From positions 14,315,001 to 14,379,000 of the forward strand of contig NC_083389.1 of the NCBI RefSeq assembly GCF_031755915.1: 64,000 nucleotides of DNA, written 5' to 3'. The stretch is from Ziziphus jujuba. Taxonomy: Eukaryota; Streptophyta; Magnoliopsida; Rosales; Rhamnaceae. Shown here in pieces: positions 36,618 through 47,840 of the stretch; the first letter of the stretch is position 1, and each line of letters opens with the position of its first letter. A program made the translations under genes and the position numbers. Under the pieces are notes generated by a model that saw nothing but the letters and a program-made list of their open reading frames with translations, searched no databases and had not been told where the DNA came from.

Positions 36618-39600
36618 CAAACTTCATATGATTCAGTAATGACTAAGATTTAGTTTTCAAAACATAGATGGTGCTTGAACAAGGACCTCCCTTGCCATGG
36701 CAAACCAAAACGTAAGTTTAGATTCACATCAGATCATGCTTTCACGAATTCTTTGTAGCTTATATGGTCGCATGGCCTGGATGGATGTAATATTTAATAT
36801 AATTACTACCACACCTGCAGACCACTCTTTCTTTATTAACTGTGGAGGAGGGGGGGAAGTAAAATTTGATGGCAATGAATATGAGGACGACATAAGCTCC
36901 GGAAGCAAATCACACTTTGTTTCTGTATCAGAAAAATGGGCTTATAGCAGTACTGGGGTTTTCTTCGGAAATAATGATGAGGCAGAATACATAGCAACAA
37001 ACAAATTTTCTCTGAATGTGACTGGTCCAGAATACTATCAAACAGCTCGTCTCTCCGCAATATCACTCAAGTATTATGGCCTTTGCTTGCGAAAGGGCAG
37101 TTACAAAGTACAACTGCACTTTGCTGAAATAATGTTTACTGACAATGAGACATATAGTAGCGTTGGAAAGCGCATATTTGATGTCTCAATTCAAGTGAGT
37201 AGAAGTATAATTTTATTTTATTGAATATAATTCATTTCATTTATTATTTAGAATTGTTAATTCTCTACTAGATTTAGCTTGCAGTTCAAAGGGGACTAGA
37301 AGGGACATTGTTATGGTCTCTTAAGAAGCTATTAATATATGAAAAATTTGAAACATAGAAGCAGTTCAACAAAACCAGTTACTGAAACTGTTAGAATAAA
37401 TTCAGAAAACAATGTCAAATTCAGGGAAAAATAACATGTCTTTTACTGTTTAGAAGCAACTTCGAAAACATTATTATAGACATGCTCTGATAATTTGTAT
37501 GAAGGTAGTGAACTTATAGTTCTTCTTTTGCACAGGGGAACATATTTTTGAAGGATTTTAATATTGCTGAGGCAGCTGGAGGTGTTGGTAAAAACATCAC
37601 CATGACACATGATAATGTTCTTGTTAATGGTAGCACCCTAGAGATCCATTTATACTGGGCAGAGAAAGGAACTAGTGACATTCCTGCCAAAGGTGTCTAT
37701 GGACCTCTCATATCTGCCATTACCGTGACACCAAGTAAGTTTGGTACATGTTTTAAGATTTCTATCTTGTTTTCTTAGTTTATCACAATAAATTTTTATT
37801 TTTTCAGACTTTAAGGTTGATACTGGGGGGTTATCTACTTGGACTATTGTTGGCATTGTGGCTGCATCATGTGCATTTCTCTTGTTGATTCTGTTAGCCC
37901 TCCGAAAGATGGGTTACTTAGGGGGAAAAGATCTTGAAGATCCAGGTGAGGATTAAGTATACAAGATGTTTATTCACATGGAAGTTATAGCTGGCCACTT
38001 GATTGTGAATTATCGCAAATAATACACTAGGGAAGAGATTCGAAATTCCATATTTTCTTATATCTTAAGTAGTGCAAGAAGAAGTTTCTTGTTTTGAAAT
38101 GTACTCTTAAGGTACTTGAAATTGCAAACATTCCACAGCGATTTTCTTGCAAAAGGAGTAAGGAAGAAAAATGAATACATATAAAGGAAGTATAGTATTT
38201 GTAAATAATATAAGCCTGGTCTTTCATACTACTGATTTGATGTGCCACTCTGTGGATGTGTTTTCGAACTTTTGCTTTGTCTCAGAACTACGGGGGCTCG
38301 AGCTACAAACAGGATATTTCACATTAAGACAGATTAAAGCTGCCACAGGCAACTTTGACCCTTCAAATAAAATAGGCGAAGGAGGCTTTGGTCCAGTTTA
38401 CAAGGTAGTATATTCTTCTGCTGAACTTTGGCCTTGTCATTAAACTTTATAGTTTTAAAAAATTTTGATGGTCAGCCAAAACAAAGAAGTGTATAGAAAG
38501 TGATTTTATAATTTCTTTGCTTGGTTCTTAGGGTGTACTATCAGATGGCTCTGTAATTGCTGTTAAGCAGCTCTCATCCAGATCAAAGCAGGGGAACCGT
38601 GAATTTGTCAACGAGATAGGCATGATATCTGCACTGCAACACCCTAATCTTGTGAAGCTATATGGTTGCTGTATTGAAGGAAATCAATTGTTGCTTATAT
38701 ATGAATACTTGGAAAATAATAGTCTTGCCCGAGCACTTTTTGGTAAAGCTTGACTAAAAATCTTCAGCATTAAGTCACGAATTTTATGATTAGACTTGCA
38801 TCTAAGTGCTCTCTCTCTCTCTCTCTTGTTTGCTTTTCGACATTATAGGTCGTGAGGAACAGCGACTACACCTTGACTGGAAAACAAGACAGAAGATATG
38901 CTTGGGAATAGCAAGAGGGTTAGCATATCTCCATGAGGAATCAAGGTTGAAAATTGTTCACAGAGATATAAAGGCAACCAATGTGCTCCTTGATAAGAAT
39001 CTAAATGCAAAAATATCCGACTTTGGTTTAGCCAAGCTTGATGAAGAAGAAAACACCCATATCAGCACAAGAATTGCAGGAACAATGTAAGTCCTGTTTC
39101 CTCCCATAAAGCTTCAGTAGGCAACTAACCTAATTTAGATTTATTAAATTAGTTTATTAAGGACTTAGACATATTGATGAGTTTTTGAGGGGAGGGTGAC
39201 AGAGAGATTGATGTTAAAAAGGAGAAGCATGCCGTGCTAACATGCATTGGATGATCTACAGGTTTTCTGTGATTGTGTTATAGCGTGCCATGCTAACATG
39301 CATTGGATGATCTACAGGTTTTCTGTGATTGTGTTATACAATGGCTTGTTTATTTATATATGATAATGTATGTAAATAGAGTTTACCTATTTGTTCCTTT
39401 TTTCTTTTAACAAGCAAACAGCACACTTTTTAGTTGCAGAAATTTGGAACGTTGATATTATTTTGATATAACTGCATCCTATAGAAGCAGAACAATGGAT
39501 GCATAAGCAGATATCTATTACATGTTTCTGGGAATTACTGTTAAATGCTTAGTCACTCATATGGAACCGTCTATTTACCTTTTCAGAGGTTATATGGCTC

Positions 39601-40424
39601 CTGAATATGCCATGAGAGGATACTTGACAGACAAAGCAGATGTATACAGCTTTGGAGTTGTAGCTTTAGAGATTGTCAGTGGGAAGAGCAACACAAATTA
39701 CAGACCAAAGGAGGAATTTGTTTATCTTCTTGATTGGGTAAGCAATAAGCATTGCGTTCTATGCTTCCTATGCTTTTTTGTCATGTTTTTAATATTATAT
39801 TTCTACTGCTCTTACAAGTTTATATGTGTTTATTTATTTTTAATTTCATAAAAATGAGAATTGAAAGTAACTTACTTGATAGAAATTGGTCTTGCTAAAA
39901 TTTTCGTCTTTCTAAACCTTGCATTTCTCTTATATGAATATGTTCATGAAGAATTAAATTATTTTTTCCTTTGTTTTTCTACATTATAATTGAAGGCCTA
40001 TGTCCTACAAGAACAAGGAAATCTTTTGGAACTTGTGAATCCAAGTCTTGGTTCAAACTACTCCAAAAAGGAGGCCGTGACAATGCTTTCCTTGGCTCTG
40101 TTATGCACCAACCCATCTCCAACTCTAAGACCTCCCATGTCATCTGTAGCCAGGATGCTTGAAGGCGATATTCCGGTCCAAGCACCGATCATCAAGCAGA
40201 AGTCAGCCGACCCAGATGCAAGGTTTAAAGCCTTTGAATTGCTGTCACAAGACAGCCAAACACAACAAGTCTCTTCAGTCTCACATGATAGTCATCATCA
40301 AGGCCAGTCTATGGATGGTCCATGGATTGATTCTTCAATTTCTCTCCACAGTAAGGATGATCACCAAGAAGATTCTTCATCCCGCAAGCTTCTCCAGGAT
40401 CTTTATGATGAAAATTTAGAGTGA
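19983..40424 (+). CDS. LRR receptor-like Ser/Thr kinase copy B (LRR VIII-2, malectin domain), possibly disrupted
   Basis: About 24 exons. Exon 1 (19983-20100) encodes a signal peptide. After a 12.6 kb intron come 15 short exons (32656-36711) for the N-terminal cap and LRRs, malectin exons, one transmembrane exon and five kinase exons ending TGA at 40422-40424. The family sits in the plasma membrane, senses extracellular ligands or wall fragments, and phosphorylates Ser/Thr. Every kinase landmark is intact. Two defects are visible: an in-frame TAA at 35016-35018 in an LRR exon, and no AG acceptor in the right phase before the exon at about 33457. Either the gene is dead or makes a shorter product, or these are sequence errors. 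The first intron carries a CACTA element and a viral insertion. Confidence 0.82.
20101..22702. other. Copy B intron 1, proximal part
   Basis: Non-coding, AT-rich. It contains an A/T-rich interspersed repeat (about 20955-21604, with TCGATTTAATTCATAAATAT-like units) that also occurs at 58915-59515 and 60535-61165. An (AG)n run lies at about 21726-21757. A short conserved block, ATTTTACAATTCATGAAGTT (21827 onwards), recurs at 61391. No gene is recognised. Confidence 0.6.
23180..23640. repeat. Tandem hairpin units, family 1, in the CACTA element
   Basis: Three units of about 160-190 bp. Two contain an inverted pair ATATGGGGCGACG / CGTCGCCCCATAT (centred near 23392 and 23552, the first with one mismatch) followed by a shared spacer with CATTTCAATTAACTTGCAAA. 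Confidence 0.8.
24420..25360. repeat. Tandem hairpin units, family 2, in the CACTA element
   Basis: Five units, most about 156-177 bp apart. Each opens with an inverted repeat of the type AGGCGACGCAA / TTGCGTCGCCT (24425-24462, 24601-24635, about 24776-24797, 25167-25198, about 25323-25352). The first has 13-bp arms that pair perfectly. The gap between the third and fourth units holds about 220 bp of extra sequence. Confidence 0.8.
27058..27794. other. Copy B intron 1 between the CACTA element and the viral insertion
   Basis: Non-coding. The stretch 27230-27420 closely matches 62430-62610 in the intron of copy D. The open frame across it changes mostly at amino-acid-altering positions, so it does not look like a conserved gene. 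Confidence 0.6.
27795..27818. repeat. TA microsatellite at the left edge of the viral insertion
   Basis: An alternating TA run following TTAAATTCATACATACA. The paralogous intron of copy D has one uninterrupted TA run here (about 62951-62977), followed by the sequence found to the right of the insertion in copy B. Confidence 0.8.
27890..30973 (+). pseudogene. Endogenous caulimovirid polyprotein fragment (zinc knuckle, protease, RT, RNase H, plus start of second protein)
   Basis: Residue numbers count from position 27890, although the frame is open further left. Zinc knuckle [14 protein letters not shown] (44-57) belongs to the coat-protein end. Protease motif DSGA is at 150-153. The RT runs from about 340 to 540 with YIDD at 490-493. 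RNase H follows (TDAS near 637, DCQSA further on). RT motif A, which should carry a catalytic Asp, reads [10 protein letters not shown] with Asn at 429 (29174-29176), so polymerase activity is expected to be lost. From about residue 772 (ATG at 30203) a proline/glutamine-rich region begins that looks like the virus's second protein fused in frame. The frame ends at an in-frame TAG (30971-30973). Confidence 0.88.
30974..31495 (+). pseudogene. Remainder of the second caulimovirid protein after an in-frame stop
   Basis: The same reading frame continues after the TAG at 30971-30973 without another stop until TAA at 31493-31495. The last part is rich in Ser, Lys and Asp/Glu ([14 protein letters not shown], then an acidic tail). 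No domain is recognised. Position after RNase H matches the extra downstream ORF of florendoviruses, whose function is not known to me. The only visible break is that single stop codon. Confidence 0.75.
31496..31870 (+). promoter_or_regulatory. Caulimovirid-type promoter and transcript start region
   Basis: A TATA-like box TATTTAAA at 31686-31693 is followed by AGGAGCCTCATTTTCATTTG, reminiscent of the TATA-to-leader segment of plant pararetrovirus promoters. Upstream lie three copies of ACTGTTCAATCA (about 31565, 31611, 31650) and a perfect 10-bp inverted repeat TTACTGTTCA (31563-31572) / TGAACAGTAA (31584-31593). Activity is inferred only. Confidence 0.65.
32128..32655. other. Copy B intron 1, distal part
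   Basis: Starts with a TA run (32128-32150). It includes a second TA run near 32267, a G-run at about 32508-32520 and another TA run near 32541. The block TTTTGAATAATGAATCATAT (32212) repeats, with changes, sequence left of the viral insertion (about 27735). No gene is seen. The intron ends in GACAG at 32651-32655. Confidence 0.65.
32656..36711 (+). CDS. Copy B exons 2-16: N-terminal cap and leucine-rich repeats
   Basis: Exon 2 (32656-32830) encodes the cap with Cys pair and glycosylation sites (NMTCDCTF). Then come LRR exons of about 69-75 nt, each ending in phase 2: about 33457-33525, 33814-33879, 34014-34086, 34175-34246, 34611-34682, 34762-34833, 34955-35035, 35123-35194, 35289-35360, 35827-35896, 36018-36082, 36249-36310, plus two short exons to 36711. 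LRR-type pieces such as [17 protein letters not shown] are clear. Defects: no in-phase AG before 33457 (GGCACCTG precedes the expected GCTGAAGG), and TAA at 35016-35018 where relatives have Leu. Confidence 0.8.
36820..37735 (+). CDS. Copy B malectin-domain exons
   Basis: Two exons (36820-37192 and 37535-37735) with the malectin hallmarks [50 protein letters not shown] and [11 protein letters not shown]. The frame is open throughout. In this family the malectin-like domain lies outside the membrane and is thought to bind carbohydrate. Confidence 0.88.
37809..37945 (+). CDS. Copy B transmembrane exon
   Basis: Encodes about 20 hydrophobic residues ([19 protein letters not shown]), followed by RKMGYLGGK, the usual stop-transfer and juxtamembrane start. 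The same exon is present in copies A (2526-2654) and C (41330-41458). Confidence 0.87.
38286..40424 (+). CDS. Copy B kinase exons
   Basis: Five exons: 38286-38405, 38532-38743, 38849-39086, 39587-39737 and 39996-40424. All catalytic elements are present: [10 protein letters not shown] (glycine loop), VIAVKQ (Lys), HRDIKATN (catalytic loop, RD-type), [17 protein letters not shown] and [15 protein letters not shown]. The C-terminal tail has [10 protein letters not shown] and ends NLE. A 56-bp tandem repeat sits in the intron at 39235-39338. A possible poly(A) signal AATAAA lies at about 40568. Confidence 0.9.
39235..39338. repeat. 56-bp tandem duplication in a copy B kinase intron
   Basis: TGCTAACATGCATTGGATGA begins at 39235 and again at 39291, with the following GATTGTGTTATA also repeated. 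The two copies are essentially identical, so the duplication is recent. Confidence 0.85.
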
Positions 40425-41117
40425 TGAAAGTTGAGCAAGGATTTTGAAATTCTTATTTGAATTTTGTTGCAGTCTCTTGTGTAATGGTATTACATTGAAG
40501 AAATTTGTTTTCTATGGTAAGACAATTTGAAGGTGTAATTATGTCATATTACAAATCGTGTTATACAAAATAAATTAACAAAACAAATATATTTTCGATT
40601 GATCATATATACGTGGCCTCCTCTGTTTCTCAAAGTTGTGGACTAAATTCTGTTTCTATTGGGGTTTATAATCGAGTGTGCTTTCAACGTCTCTCTTGAG
40701 TTAATCGAAGGGTAGTAATGTTGCACACATCTAAGTTGTTTAACAAATTATATGGTAAAGTGATATGGCAAAAACGACGTATTAATGTTTTATCGGTTGA
40801 AAAGTGATGTAAACCAAATATGTATAACTTAATACAAATTAATAAAATTAACATTATATTATTTATCATATCAATTAATAAATAAAATTGGTCTTATCTT
40901 GGTTTCAAAAATATTATTGAATCTCACAGGTACCTCCAAATCTTTGCAGATGAGATTCTAAACATTCATTTATTTCAACCAAAGCTAATTAAGATTTAAA
41001 AAAAAAAAATTCTAAGTTTCGGGAATATCTTTATATAATAGTAGTTGTGATCAACTTTAAAATTTAATATGACATTTTCGCAGAAGCAAGTGAAGTTCTG
41101 ATTCAACTTGTGCATAG
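40425..41117. other. Intergenic region between copies B and C
   Basis: 3' UTR of copy B, then AT-rich sequence with no recognised gene. From about 40990 it resembles the intron upstream of the second malectin exon in copy A (2140-2244). This marks the left breakpoint of copy C. Confidence 0.65.
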
Positions 41118-42722
41118 GGGAATGTGGTTTTGAAAGATTACAATATTGTGGAGAACACTGGAGGAGTAGGAAAGAGTGTGACTAGTGCAATTCCTCATGT
41201 GGGTGTTTATGGACCTCTTATATCTGCCATTACCATCACAAAAAGTAAGCAATCCCATCATTTTGCTAAGATTTCTAATCCCTTACTTTTGTTGCCAAAT
41301 CATTTTATCTTTTGCTACAAACTTCCTAGTTGAAGGCAAGGGGCTATATGTTGGAGGAATTATCAGCATGGTCGCTGCATCATGTGTGTTTGTCATATTG
41401 ATATTGTTAGTCCTCCGGATGACTGGTTACTTGGGGGGAAAACGAAATGAACATCCTGGTGAGGATTAATTATACTTTCAAATAATTTTAATTAAATCTT
41501 ATTTTACATGGCAATGAAAAAAAATAATGTGAGTAGTTTTTTTTGTTTTTTTTTTTTGGCATAATTTGAAATACCCTATTCAAGTTTTTTTAACTTTTTT
41601 TTTATGTCATTGTTTTTCAGAGCTAAGTAGGATAGATCTACAAACAGGACGCTTCACATAAACACAAATGAAAGCTGCCACTCGTAATTTTGATCCAGCA
41701 AATAAAATAGGTGAAGGAGGAGCTGGGCCAGTTTACAAGGTAAGTAATAACTTTTCTGCCACATTGTTACCACATTAGTGATATTGGTTCGTATACAAGG
41801 GGGAAAAAAATAAATAAATAAATAAAAAAGCATAGCTTAAAATGTCAAGTGTCTGGTATGTTAGCTTGTATAGATTGTTGAACTCACTTTTTAACAATTT
41901 AGGATTTTGAGATTTTTTGAGCAGCTAATCCCAATTCTATTAACTTAGTATGCGTTAATTTGATTGTTTTATTGTTTAGGAGTGAGTGTTAAACTAACAT
42001 AAAACATTTGATCCTGAAGTTTGACACTGTTTGATTCTCAGGGTGTGCTCCCAGATGGTGCTGTAATTGCTGTCAAGCAGCTCTCTGCCAAATGAAAGCA
42101 AGGGAACCGAGAATTTGTTAATGAGGTAGGCATGACATCTGCATTGCAGCACCCTAATCTTGTTAGGCTCTATGGCTGCTGCATTGAAGGAAATCAATTG
42201 CTGCTTGTGTATAAGTACATGGAAAACAATAGCCCTGCACGTGCACTATTTGGTAGAATGCTTGACTAACATTTCCAATTCTAAGCTATGCCATGAAATA
42301 TTTAACGATAAGAGGTTGAAATCATTTTTTTACCTGAAACTTATAGGTAATGGGGAAAAACCAATCAGGCTTGACTGGCCAACAAGAAAGAAGATATGCT
42401 TGGGGGTAGCAAGGGGGTTAGCATATCTTCATGAGGAATCGAGGTTGAAAATTGTTCATAGAGATATTAAGGCAACAAATGTACTGCTTGAAAAGGATCC
42501 AAATGCTAAAATCTCTGACTTTGGTTTAGCTAAGCTAGATGAAGAAGAGAATACCCATATCAGCACATGGATAGCCGGCACAATGTGAGCTCTCTCTCTC
42601 TCTTATCTCCTTCCCTCCCAGCATTTCTAGTATCTCCTGGATTTACAAGGTTGAATATAATAGATGTGCGTCATGTTTGTCATAAATGTTAAAGGGACGA
42701 CTGGAATTTGTAAGTCAGTCAC

Positions 42723-42755
<33 letters not shown>

Positions 42756-43806
42756 AAATTATATATGTAGATATAGATATAGATAGATAGGTTGGATTTA
42801 TACAAAGTGCAGAAGTTGTCTTTTTAGTTTTCTAAGACAAATTGACAACAAAAGAGAGAAATCTGAAACATGCTCTATGGTGCTCTTTAGCTATATCGTT
42901 AACACGGAATCTTCACATATTAAGATTATATGCATAGTTGCTTCAGCAATAATGGGAGTTTACATGTTTTGCGTCTAATCTGGTGATAGTCTATGGTATC
43001 TTCAGAGGTTATATGGCTCTTGAATATGCAACTAGAGGTTACTTGATGGACAAGGCAGATGCATACAGCTTTGGAATTGTGGCTTTAGAGATTGTGGGTG
43101 GGAAGAGCAACACAAGTTACAGGTAAAAGAAGAGTTTACATATCTTCTTGATTGGGTAAGTTTCTATTTCATGGTTTCTTCTGAGCTTAATTTTCAGAGG
43201 GCACAAATTTATTGGCTGATCTTGATATGTAACTGCTTTGGTAGTTTACTTGGTGATAAAGGCAGGAAAAATGGAACTGTTAGTATCACTGTAAAAGATT
43301 CAAAGTAGAACTTGTACTAGTCTTTGAAATCCCTTAAGCATCTATATATGTGACTTAGATTCATATGTTTGGCAATTTTCTCTGTGATTATATATCAGTT
43401 GTGGCAATAGATGTTTCTTTAATTTGTTATTCTTTACATGCAATTGAAGGCCTACGTCGTACAAGAAAGAGGAAAGCTATTAGATCTGGTAGATCCTGGT
43501 CTTGGTTCGAACTACTCCAAAGAGGAGGCATTGACAATGCTAAACTTGGGGCTTTTTGTGCATAAATACATCTCCCTCACTCAGACAAACCATGACTTCT
43601 GTGGTGAGTATGCTGGAACAGAAGACTCCGGTGCCAGCACCGATGATGAGGCAGAGTTCAGTGGAGCAAGATGCAGGGTTGGGAGCCTTTGAGAAGCTAT
43701 CACAAGATAGCATGACACAATCATCTACTTTCTCACATCATAGTCACCAAATAGGCATTTCTATGGATGATCCTTGGGTTGATTCTTCAATCTCCATCCA
43801 GGGTTA
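41118..43806 (+). pseudogene. LRR receptor-like kinase copy C, 5' truncated and broken
   Basis: It begins in the second malectin exon (41118-41244), which has lost 69 bp in frame, then the transmembrane exon (41330-41458) and kinase exons. All LRRs and the first malectin exon are missing. Lesions: TAA at 41659-41661 in the juxtamembrane exon; TGA at 42093-42095 after the VIAVKQ segment; a 1-nt loss giving TAA at 43124-43126; and an extra T at about 43551 in the last exon. The glycine loop reads GEGGAGPVYK, with Ala for the usual Phe. HRDIKATN and DFGLAK survive. It is the partner of copy A in the segmental duplication. Confidence 0.9.
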
Positions 43807-44600
43807 AGGATGATATTCATGAACATTCTTCCACACAGCAAGCTTCTCCAGGATTTTTTTTTTTCCCCCCAAAGGAAATGGGACAGTATGAACTGGGTAC
43901 TTTTGAAATTCTTTTTTGGATATTGTTTCATTCTTTTGTAAAAAGACAAAATGTACACCATATAATTACATATACTAAATTATTGATCAAGCTAATGTAT
44001 CGAGCGAGGTTTCTTTTTAAAATTATTTTTACTTACATTTTACTCATAGTAACATCCCTGAATTTCACAATTTGATAAAATTGGGTTTATAAAGGAAGCT
44101 AATTTCTTCTTCTTTTTGGAGAGATATTGCTAAAGGGAGGGTTAAATCGATTTGCGTTTAACGATATTTGGTAACGTTTTAAATAATTTAATTTGACATT
44201 TGCATTATTTTGATAAACCCCAAAAAAATAAAAAAAATATGATACTTTTTTCTTTCAGCAAAAAGATGATACGAAGAAAATTTTATGTCTAGAAGTATGA
44301 AAACATGTGACAATTTTATTGACCCCAAATGCTATCCTAAACTGAAAAATTATTGAAATATTTTAACACTAATAGTAATTGCATTTTCACTATAATAAAA
44401 AAAAAAAATACATTTTTACTTTTTCTTAATCATTCCAACAAATAGTAATTTAAAGAGAAAATACATTTTTACTTAAAAAAAAAATAATAATAATAACTAG
44501 ATGCCACATCACAGATCCCAAATTAGCATTCGTCTCTTTGTTAGCTACAAACTCTATATGGGTTTTTTTTTTTTTTTTTCACTTGACGTGGGCTTCAGAT
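43807..44600. other. 3' flank of copy C, with empty site for the old copia element
   Basis: No gene is seen. Alignable with the copy A flank. At about 44415-44430 (TTTTTACTTTTTCTTAATCA) it shows the uninterrupted sequence corresponding to the copia insertion at 5648-11535. Confidence 0.65.
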
Positions 44601-45163
44601 TAGAGGTGGTAATTCATGTTCACGTGTCGGGTTCATGTCGATCCGTTTAATAATCATGTCAAAAATATTCAATCTTAATCCGACTCATTTATTAATCGTG
44701 TCAGATATTTAAAACACTAATCTGATCTGTTTATAAACAAGTAAACCCGACACTCACAATTACTTTAACAGATCATGTTGATCTGTTAATCTATTAATCT
44801 GAATATTGACCTGTTAACCTAAAAAATTAACCTATTTATTAAAAATTAACCTATTAATAAAAAAAATTTACTTTTCAAAATTTGTCTTTAAAAAATTAAT
44901 AATAAAAAAATTACTTTTATAAAGTTTTTAAATTTGTAATATTTTTTATTTGTTAAATAATATATTATGGTTTAAAATTAAATTTAAATGGATCATAGCG
45001 TGTCAATTTTGAGTTAAACGGATCAATTTAAAAATGACACAATTTCGTATTAAAAAGGTTGATTCGATTATGATCCGAATCTATTTATGATAAATTCAAA
45101 TCCATTTATTTCGTGTCGTTTTCTAATCATGTCGCCGTATCATGATCTGGATTGCCACCTCTA
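44601..45163. mobile_element. MITE-like element, 563 bp
   Basis: Ends TAGAGGTGGTAAT and ATTGCCACCTCTA are inverted repeats (12 of 13 match). The inside is AT-rich with CACGTGTCGGGTTCATGTCG near the left end, and no coding potential. The equivalent place in the first half (about 11688, GGGCTTCAGATGCGTTAGG) lacks it. The target duplication is unclear (at most AT), so the superfamily is not assigned. Confidence 0.78.
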
Positions 45164-46824
45164 AATGTGTTAGGTGTGAAATTGCCTCGTCTCCACACCC
45201 CCATTAATGAGCCTTAAATTCATTGCTTTCAAGTTTTGGGAAAGAAAACAAAACAAATAATAAAAGAACACCTCTTTTTTTTTTTTTTTTCTTTTTTATA
45301 CCTCTTTTACAGGTTGTCTTCTCTATTGTGCCAGTTTTTCCTTTTACAAAATTACTTAATATAACCATTACCGATCACTTACTCACAGCTCTGTTTTCTT
45401 CTCTGTTTCTTTTCTTCTATAACCGTTACAAATCACTCACTCCCAACTATGTTACTTCTCATTTATAACCATTACCAAATCACTCGTTCCCAACTCTGTT
45501 TCTTATTCTTGTTTTTGGGTTTTCTGAGTTCGGATCTCACGCTCCTGCCTGAAGATAAAGGTACACTTCAAGATTCCTACTTCTAGTTTTCTATTCCTAG
45601 ACAAAATATTTTTTGGTTTAAGTTCGATTGTCTTTAAAGTTTGTTTGGTTTTTAGAGTTTTTACATTTTTTTTTTTTTGGCCCATAATTTTGCTTTGCTT
45701 TTTTTTTGGCAATTTGATCTGCAATCGTTCCATTTCATGTTTTCTAACTTGTTATTTATTTATTTATTTGTTTTTTAGATTTCATGTTTACGTTTTGGTC
45801 CTTCGTTTTTTAGAATTCTTCCGTTAGGCTACAGAGAAATCCAGGGAAAGAGAGACAATGTTGATAGTGCTTTTGTATTTTTTTTTTTTTTTTCTCTGCT
45901 TTCGTGTCCCTGTGTTTCCGTTGAACCCAAACAGTAAGCATTTCCTCTTTCCTTTTTTTTCCTTTTTTCTTTTTTTTCTTTTTTTTGCTTTTTTTTCCCC
46001 TTTCCTTTTTCAGTTTTTTGAACTATCTTTCTCATTTGGGTTTTCCAAAGATTGTTCGTTTTTCTCATATGATCTGTTAGAAGTTCAAAATTCCTACTTT
46101 TCCTCCCCACGAGTTCTAAGCAAACAAACAGAGCCAAAAGAGTAAAAGAGAAGTTCTTTAATCAAAATAGAAAAAGTTTAGGAGATTTTTTTTTTTTTTA
46201 ATTTCTCTTATTTTTTTATTCTTTGAATTTTGTAAATATTTTATAAAAAAGTAGATGAATTTGCTGACATACGTTAAGCGCCTTCGGTTCTTCAAGGGGA
46301 GTAAGATAAAGAAAAATTGAGCCATTGAGGCTTTTCCAACTTGCTGTCATACCAAATTTTTTTCTTTTAATAAAAAAAGAAGATAAAGAAAATTAATAAA
46401 AACATCACTTAACTTTAAATGATTAATAATCATTAGTTAACTTTAAAAATAATTCATGCTTTAAATGAAAGCTTATATGGTTTTTTAAGTGGCAAAAGGG
46501 TGCCCTTTTCGAAAAGAACAATTGCATGTTACATTGCTAAGAATAAAGTTTCTCTCAAGTCCAACTTTCTTTGTGACTTTCACTTCTATTGCAAGAATTT
46601 TTCGCTCACGCTGCAAGTAGTTGCTATCATTCATGGTCAAGGGGAGAAGAATCTTGCAGCTGATAATATAACAAACTCTATTTTGAGCTGATTCCCATAA
46701 TTACTCAACAAATATAAAAAATTAATATTACAAAGTTATAGCACTAGATTCTACTTTTCTTTGCCATTATGGATTAGTTTGATTTGTAGGCCAAGAATCA
46801 CGTTTCTTCCCTTGCTTTTTCTGA
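45164..46824 (+). pseudogene. P2, first part: exon-1-like remnant and AT-rich spacer
   Basis: The exon-1-like end (about 45495-45560, GATCTCACGCTCCTGCC before a GTACAC donor) is nearly identical to P1 at 12050-12118. The minisatellite at 45360-45510 and the spacer with long T-runs follow the same order as in P1. No LRR exons are present. The open frames here are low-complexity. Confidence 0.75.
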
Positions 46825-46931
46825 GCTAAGTTGTATAGATCTACAAACAGGACGTTTCACATTTAGGACAAATCAAAGCTTCCACTCGTAATTTTGACCT
46901 TGCAAATAGGATAGGTGAAGGAGGCTTTAAG
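46825..46931 (+). pseudogene. P2: juxtamembrane/kinase exon fragment
   Basis: Reads like the exon that starts the kinase (ATAGATCTACAAACAGGACG to GGTGAAGGAGGCTTTAAG) but stops before GPVYK and the splice donor. P1 ends at the same place with the same GGCTTTAAGACAATTTT junction, so the damage predates the duplication. Confidence 0.8.
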
Positions 46932-47840
46932 ACAATTTTGACCTTGCCACATTGTTGCCAGTAGTGATATTGGTTTAAAAAATAATAATAATAAAGCACT
47001 ATAGTTTAAAATGTCTACTGCTAATTCCATTTCAGTCAACGTATTATTCATTAGTCTGATAGTCTTAAGGTTTTGGAGTGAGTGATAAATTAACATACAG
47101 TATTTGATTCTGAAGTTTTTCTATAAATGTTGGAAAATCAGAGAGCAAAACTGAAAAACTAAGTAACACAAACAGCAACAAGATTTATTGAGGTTCAGCC
47201 TAGATTGCCTATGTCCTCGTTGCTCCAGTGAGAGCTTCTACTATCTTATTGATAAACTGCTGTTTACAGATTGAAACTACAATGATGAATCCACACAGAT
47301 ACACATACTCAAACCCAATTCCCAGTTACACCTCTTTTCTTCTTGTTCTTCACTTTGTTCACTCAAAACTCTCACCAAAAACCATAAAACCCAACAATAA
47401 AAAACACTCAAAAGAAAACTCAATTTTCAGAAATTTTCCCTCTCTCTGCAACTTCTAGAAATTGGTTTTTCCCACACTTAGCTTTTGGGTGAAGAAGAAA
47501 GCTATTTATAATGAATGCTTCTTGAAAGCGAAGAAGAAAAAAGTCTCTATGTGTTGAAACATTTTCTCTGTAGAAAAGTTTTCTCTGCATGAGGGTTTTC
47601 TTCTCATGCCTTTTGTTGCATGAGGTTTTATCTCCTTCTCTTTACTGAGGAGTGTTTTATATTTTCTTTCTTCCTATGGATAAGTAACAACCAGTTTTCA
47701 AAAATGCCTTCATTTAACTTCGGATGAAAGTGATTTGTTAGTTATCTGTGCAGAGCAACATCTGGAAGTGGGACAATTGCAGCAATGCCTAGTGGTGCCA
47801 GTTCTTACAAAATCACGTTTAAACGTGCTTTTGTAGACAG

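Noticed and set aside
47228..47458. 76-codon ORF
   Set aside because: It is read across the transcribed part of a minus-strand LTR; no homologous protein family is recognised.
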